Below are positions 6,286-6,932 of a DNA stretch of 6,932 nt, in pieces (within the stretch, counting starts at the first letter, position 1; every line of letters begins with the position of its first letter). The DNA lies in contig CAMWNL010000086.1 of assembly GCA_947175585.1 (NCBI GenBank), forward strand, positions 1 to 6,932. Reading direction: 5' to 3'. The position numbers and the translations under genes are program-made. The DNA is from an uncultured Bacteroidales bacterium. GTDB lineage: Bacteria; Bacteroidota; Bacteroidia; Bacteroidales; Muribaculaceae. The notes under the pieces were generated by a model. It had not been told where the DNA came from, did not search any database, and saw nothing but the letters and a program-made list of their open reading frames with translations.

Positions 6286-6738
6286 TCACTCGCGAAGTTT
6301 AGAGTCAATAATAATCGTAACAGGGCCGTCATTGACGAGCGCGACTTTCATGTCAGCTCCGAAGCGGCCCTGTTCCGTTTTACGGCCTAACAGTTCGCCA
6401 ACGCGTCGACAATATGACTCATAGAGCGGCACAGCGAGATCGTGTCCGGCAGCGCGGATATAGCTCGGGCGGTTGCCTTTTCGTGTTGATGCTGTAAGGG
6501 TAAATTGACTCACGGCAAGCACCTGACCGCCGACATCGGAGATAGACCGGTTCATCACACCGTTATCATCATCAAAGACTCTCAGACCGACTGTCTTTGC
6601 AGCCAGCCATTCAACATCTGCCTCGGTGTCGCCATGCTCCACGCCGACCAACACCATAAATCCGCGCCCTACTGCGCCAATAACTTCATCGCCGACCTTA
6701 ACCGACGCTTCGCTTACTCTTTGAATCACTAATCGCAT
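6286..6738 (-). CDS. dtd: D-aminoacyl-tRNA deacylase
   Basis: DTD hydrolyses D-aminoacyl-tRNAs (and glycine mischarged on tRNA-Ala in well-studied members), protecting translation from D-amino acids in the cytosol. The 150-residue protein begins MRLVIQRVSEASVKVG as the family does. It has the SQFTLTA motif (77-83) with the conserved Thr80, KGNRPSY (87-93), GRFGADMKVALVNDGPVT (124-141) and the Gly-cisPro pair Gly138-Pro139 that recognises the substrate's chirality. E. coli Dtd is 145 residues, so it is full length. It follows uvrC on the same strand with a 15-bp AT-rich gap (6739-6753) and no own promoter motif that I can see, so it is probably co-transcribed with uvrC. Its stop codon directly abuts the asnA stop on the opposite strand. 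Confidence 0.96.
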   Translation of the reverse strand: MRLVIQRVSEASVKVGDEVIGAVGRGFMVLVGVEHGDTEADVEWLAAKTVGLRVFDDDNGVMNRSISDVGGQVLAVSQFTLTASTRKGNRPSYIRAAGHDLAVPLYESYCRRVGELLGRKTEQGRFGADMKVALVNDGPVTIIIDSKLRE

Positions 6739-6753
6739 AATTCACTAAATAAA

Positions 6754-6932
6754 TTAATTTGTCAGGGAATCTTTAATTATCCGAGCTTTTGCCGAGCCGA
6801 TTACAGCCGCAATGTCATCTATACTTGCCTCGCGAATACGCTTTACACTCTTGAAGTGTTTAAGCAGAGCTTCCGCAGTCTTCGGACCGATTCCTTTTAT
6901 GCTGTCAAGCTCGCTTACAAGCTGTGATTTGC
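6754..6932 (-). CDS. uvrC: UvrABC system protein C, C-terminal fragment
   Basis: The last 58 residues of a gene that enters from the right edge: KSQLVSELDSIKGIGPKTAE then ALLKHFKSVKRIREASIDDI, ending AKARIIKDSLTN before TAA at 6756-6754. This is the tandem helix-hairpin-helix domain that closes UvrC. The first hairpin (SELDSIKGIGPKTAEALLKHF) matches the UvrC pattern S.LD.I.GIG.K....LL..F, and EASIDDIAAVIG is the second. UvrC makes the dual incisions in nucleotide excision repair, and this domain binds DNA at the lesion. The catalytic domains are outside the window. Another HhH protein is possible, but SVKRIREAS is typical of UvrC. Confidence 0.88.
   Translation of the reverse strand, partial: KSQLVSELDSIKGIGPKTAEALLKHFKSVKRIREASIDDIAAVIGSAKARIIKDSLTN

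Overview
The window reads as a housekeeping stretch of a Bacteroidota chromosome, most likely order Bacteroidales (a Muribaculaceae-like lineage is my guess, not shown). The grounds are two copies of the Bacteroidota -7 promoter element (TAnnTTTG), A-rich gene leaders with little Shine-Dalgarno signal, a very long IF2 with a Pro/Lys/Glu-rich linker, and a short NusA with a single C-terminal helix-hairpin-helix tail. Every gene is a recognisable core gene. I see no mobile element, CRISPR array, RNA gene or defence cassette, and no undescribed system that the sequence itself supports.

Layout: positions 1-4951 are one minus-strand transcription unit, read right to left as rimP (4951-4484), nusA (4441-3182), infB (3076-131) and the first 43 codons of a folK-like gene (131 to the window edge). 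A good promoter lies at 5049-5019, with a GC-rich leader hairpin between it and rimP. The divergent 299-bp, AT-rich spacer 4952-5250 also carries the promoter of asnA (5251-6285, plus strand). asnA converges on dtd (6738-6286, minus strand), and the two stop codons abut with no bases between them. Upstream of dtd is the 3' end of uvrC (6932-6754), also on the minus strand and 15 bp away, so uvrC-dtd probably form an operon.

How the genes fit together: rimP (30S maturation), nusA (transcription elongation and termination) and infB (translation initiation) are the classical bacterial operon coupling ribosome assembly, transcription and initiation. folK adds a folate-synthesis step, and folate supplies the formyl group of the fMet-tRNA that IF2 recruits. 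asnA makes asparagine from aspartate and ammonia. dtd removes D-amino acids from mischarged tRNA, and uvrC is the nucleotide-excision-repair incision subunit.

The observations most worth a second look are structural: a perfect 20-bp palindrome inside infB, a 14-bp hairpin in the first codons of folK, the strand-specific rimP leader hairpin, alternative hairpins at the zero-spacing asnA/dtd junction, and a 14-codon ORF coupled to the nusA stop.
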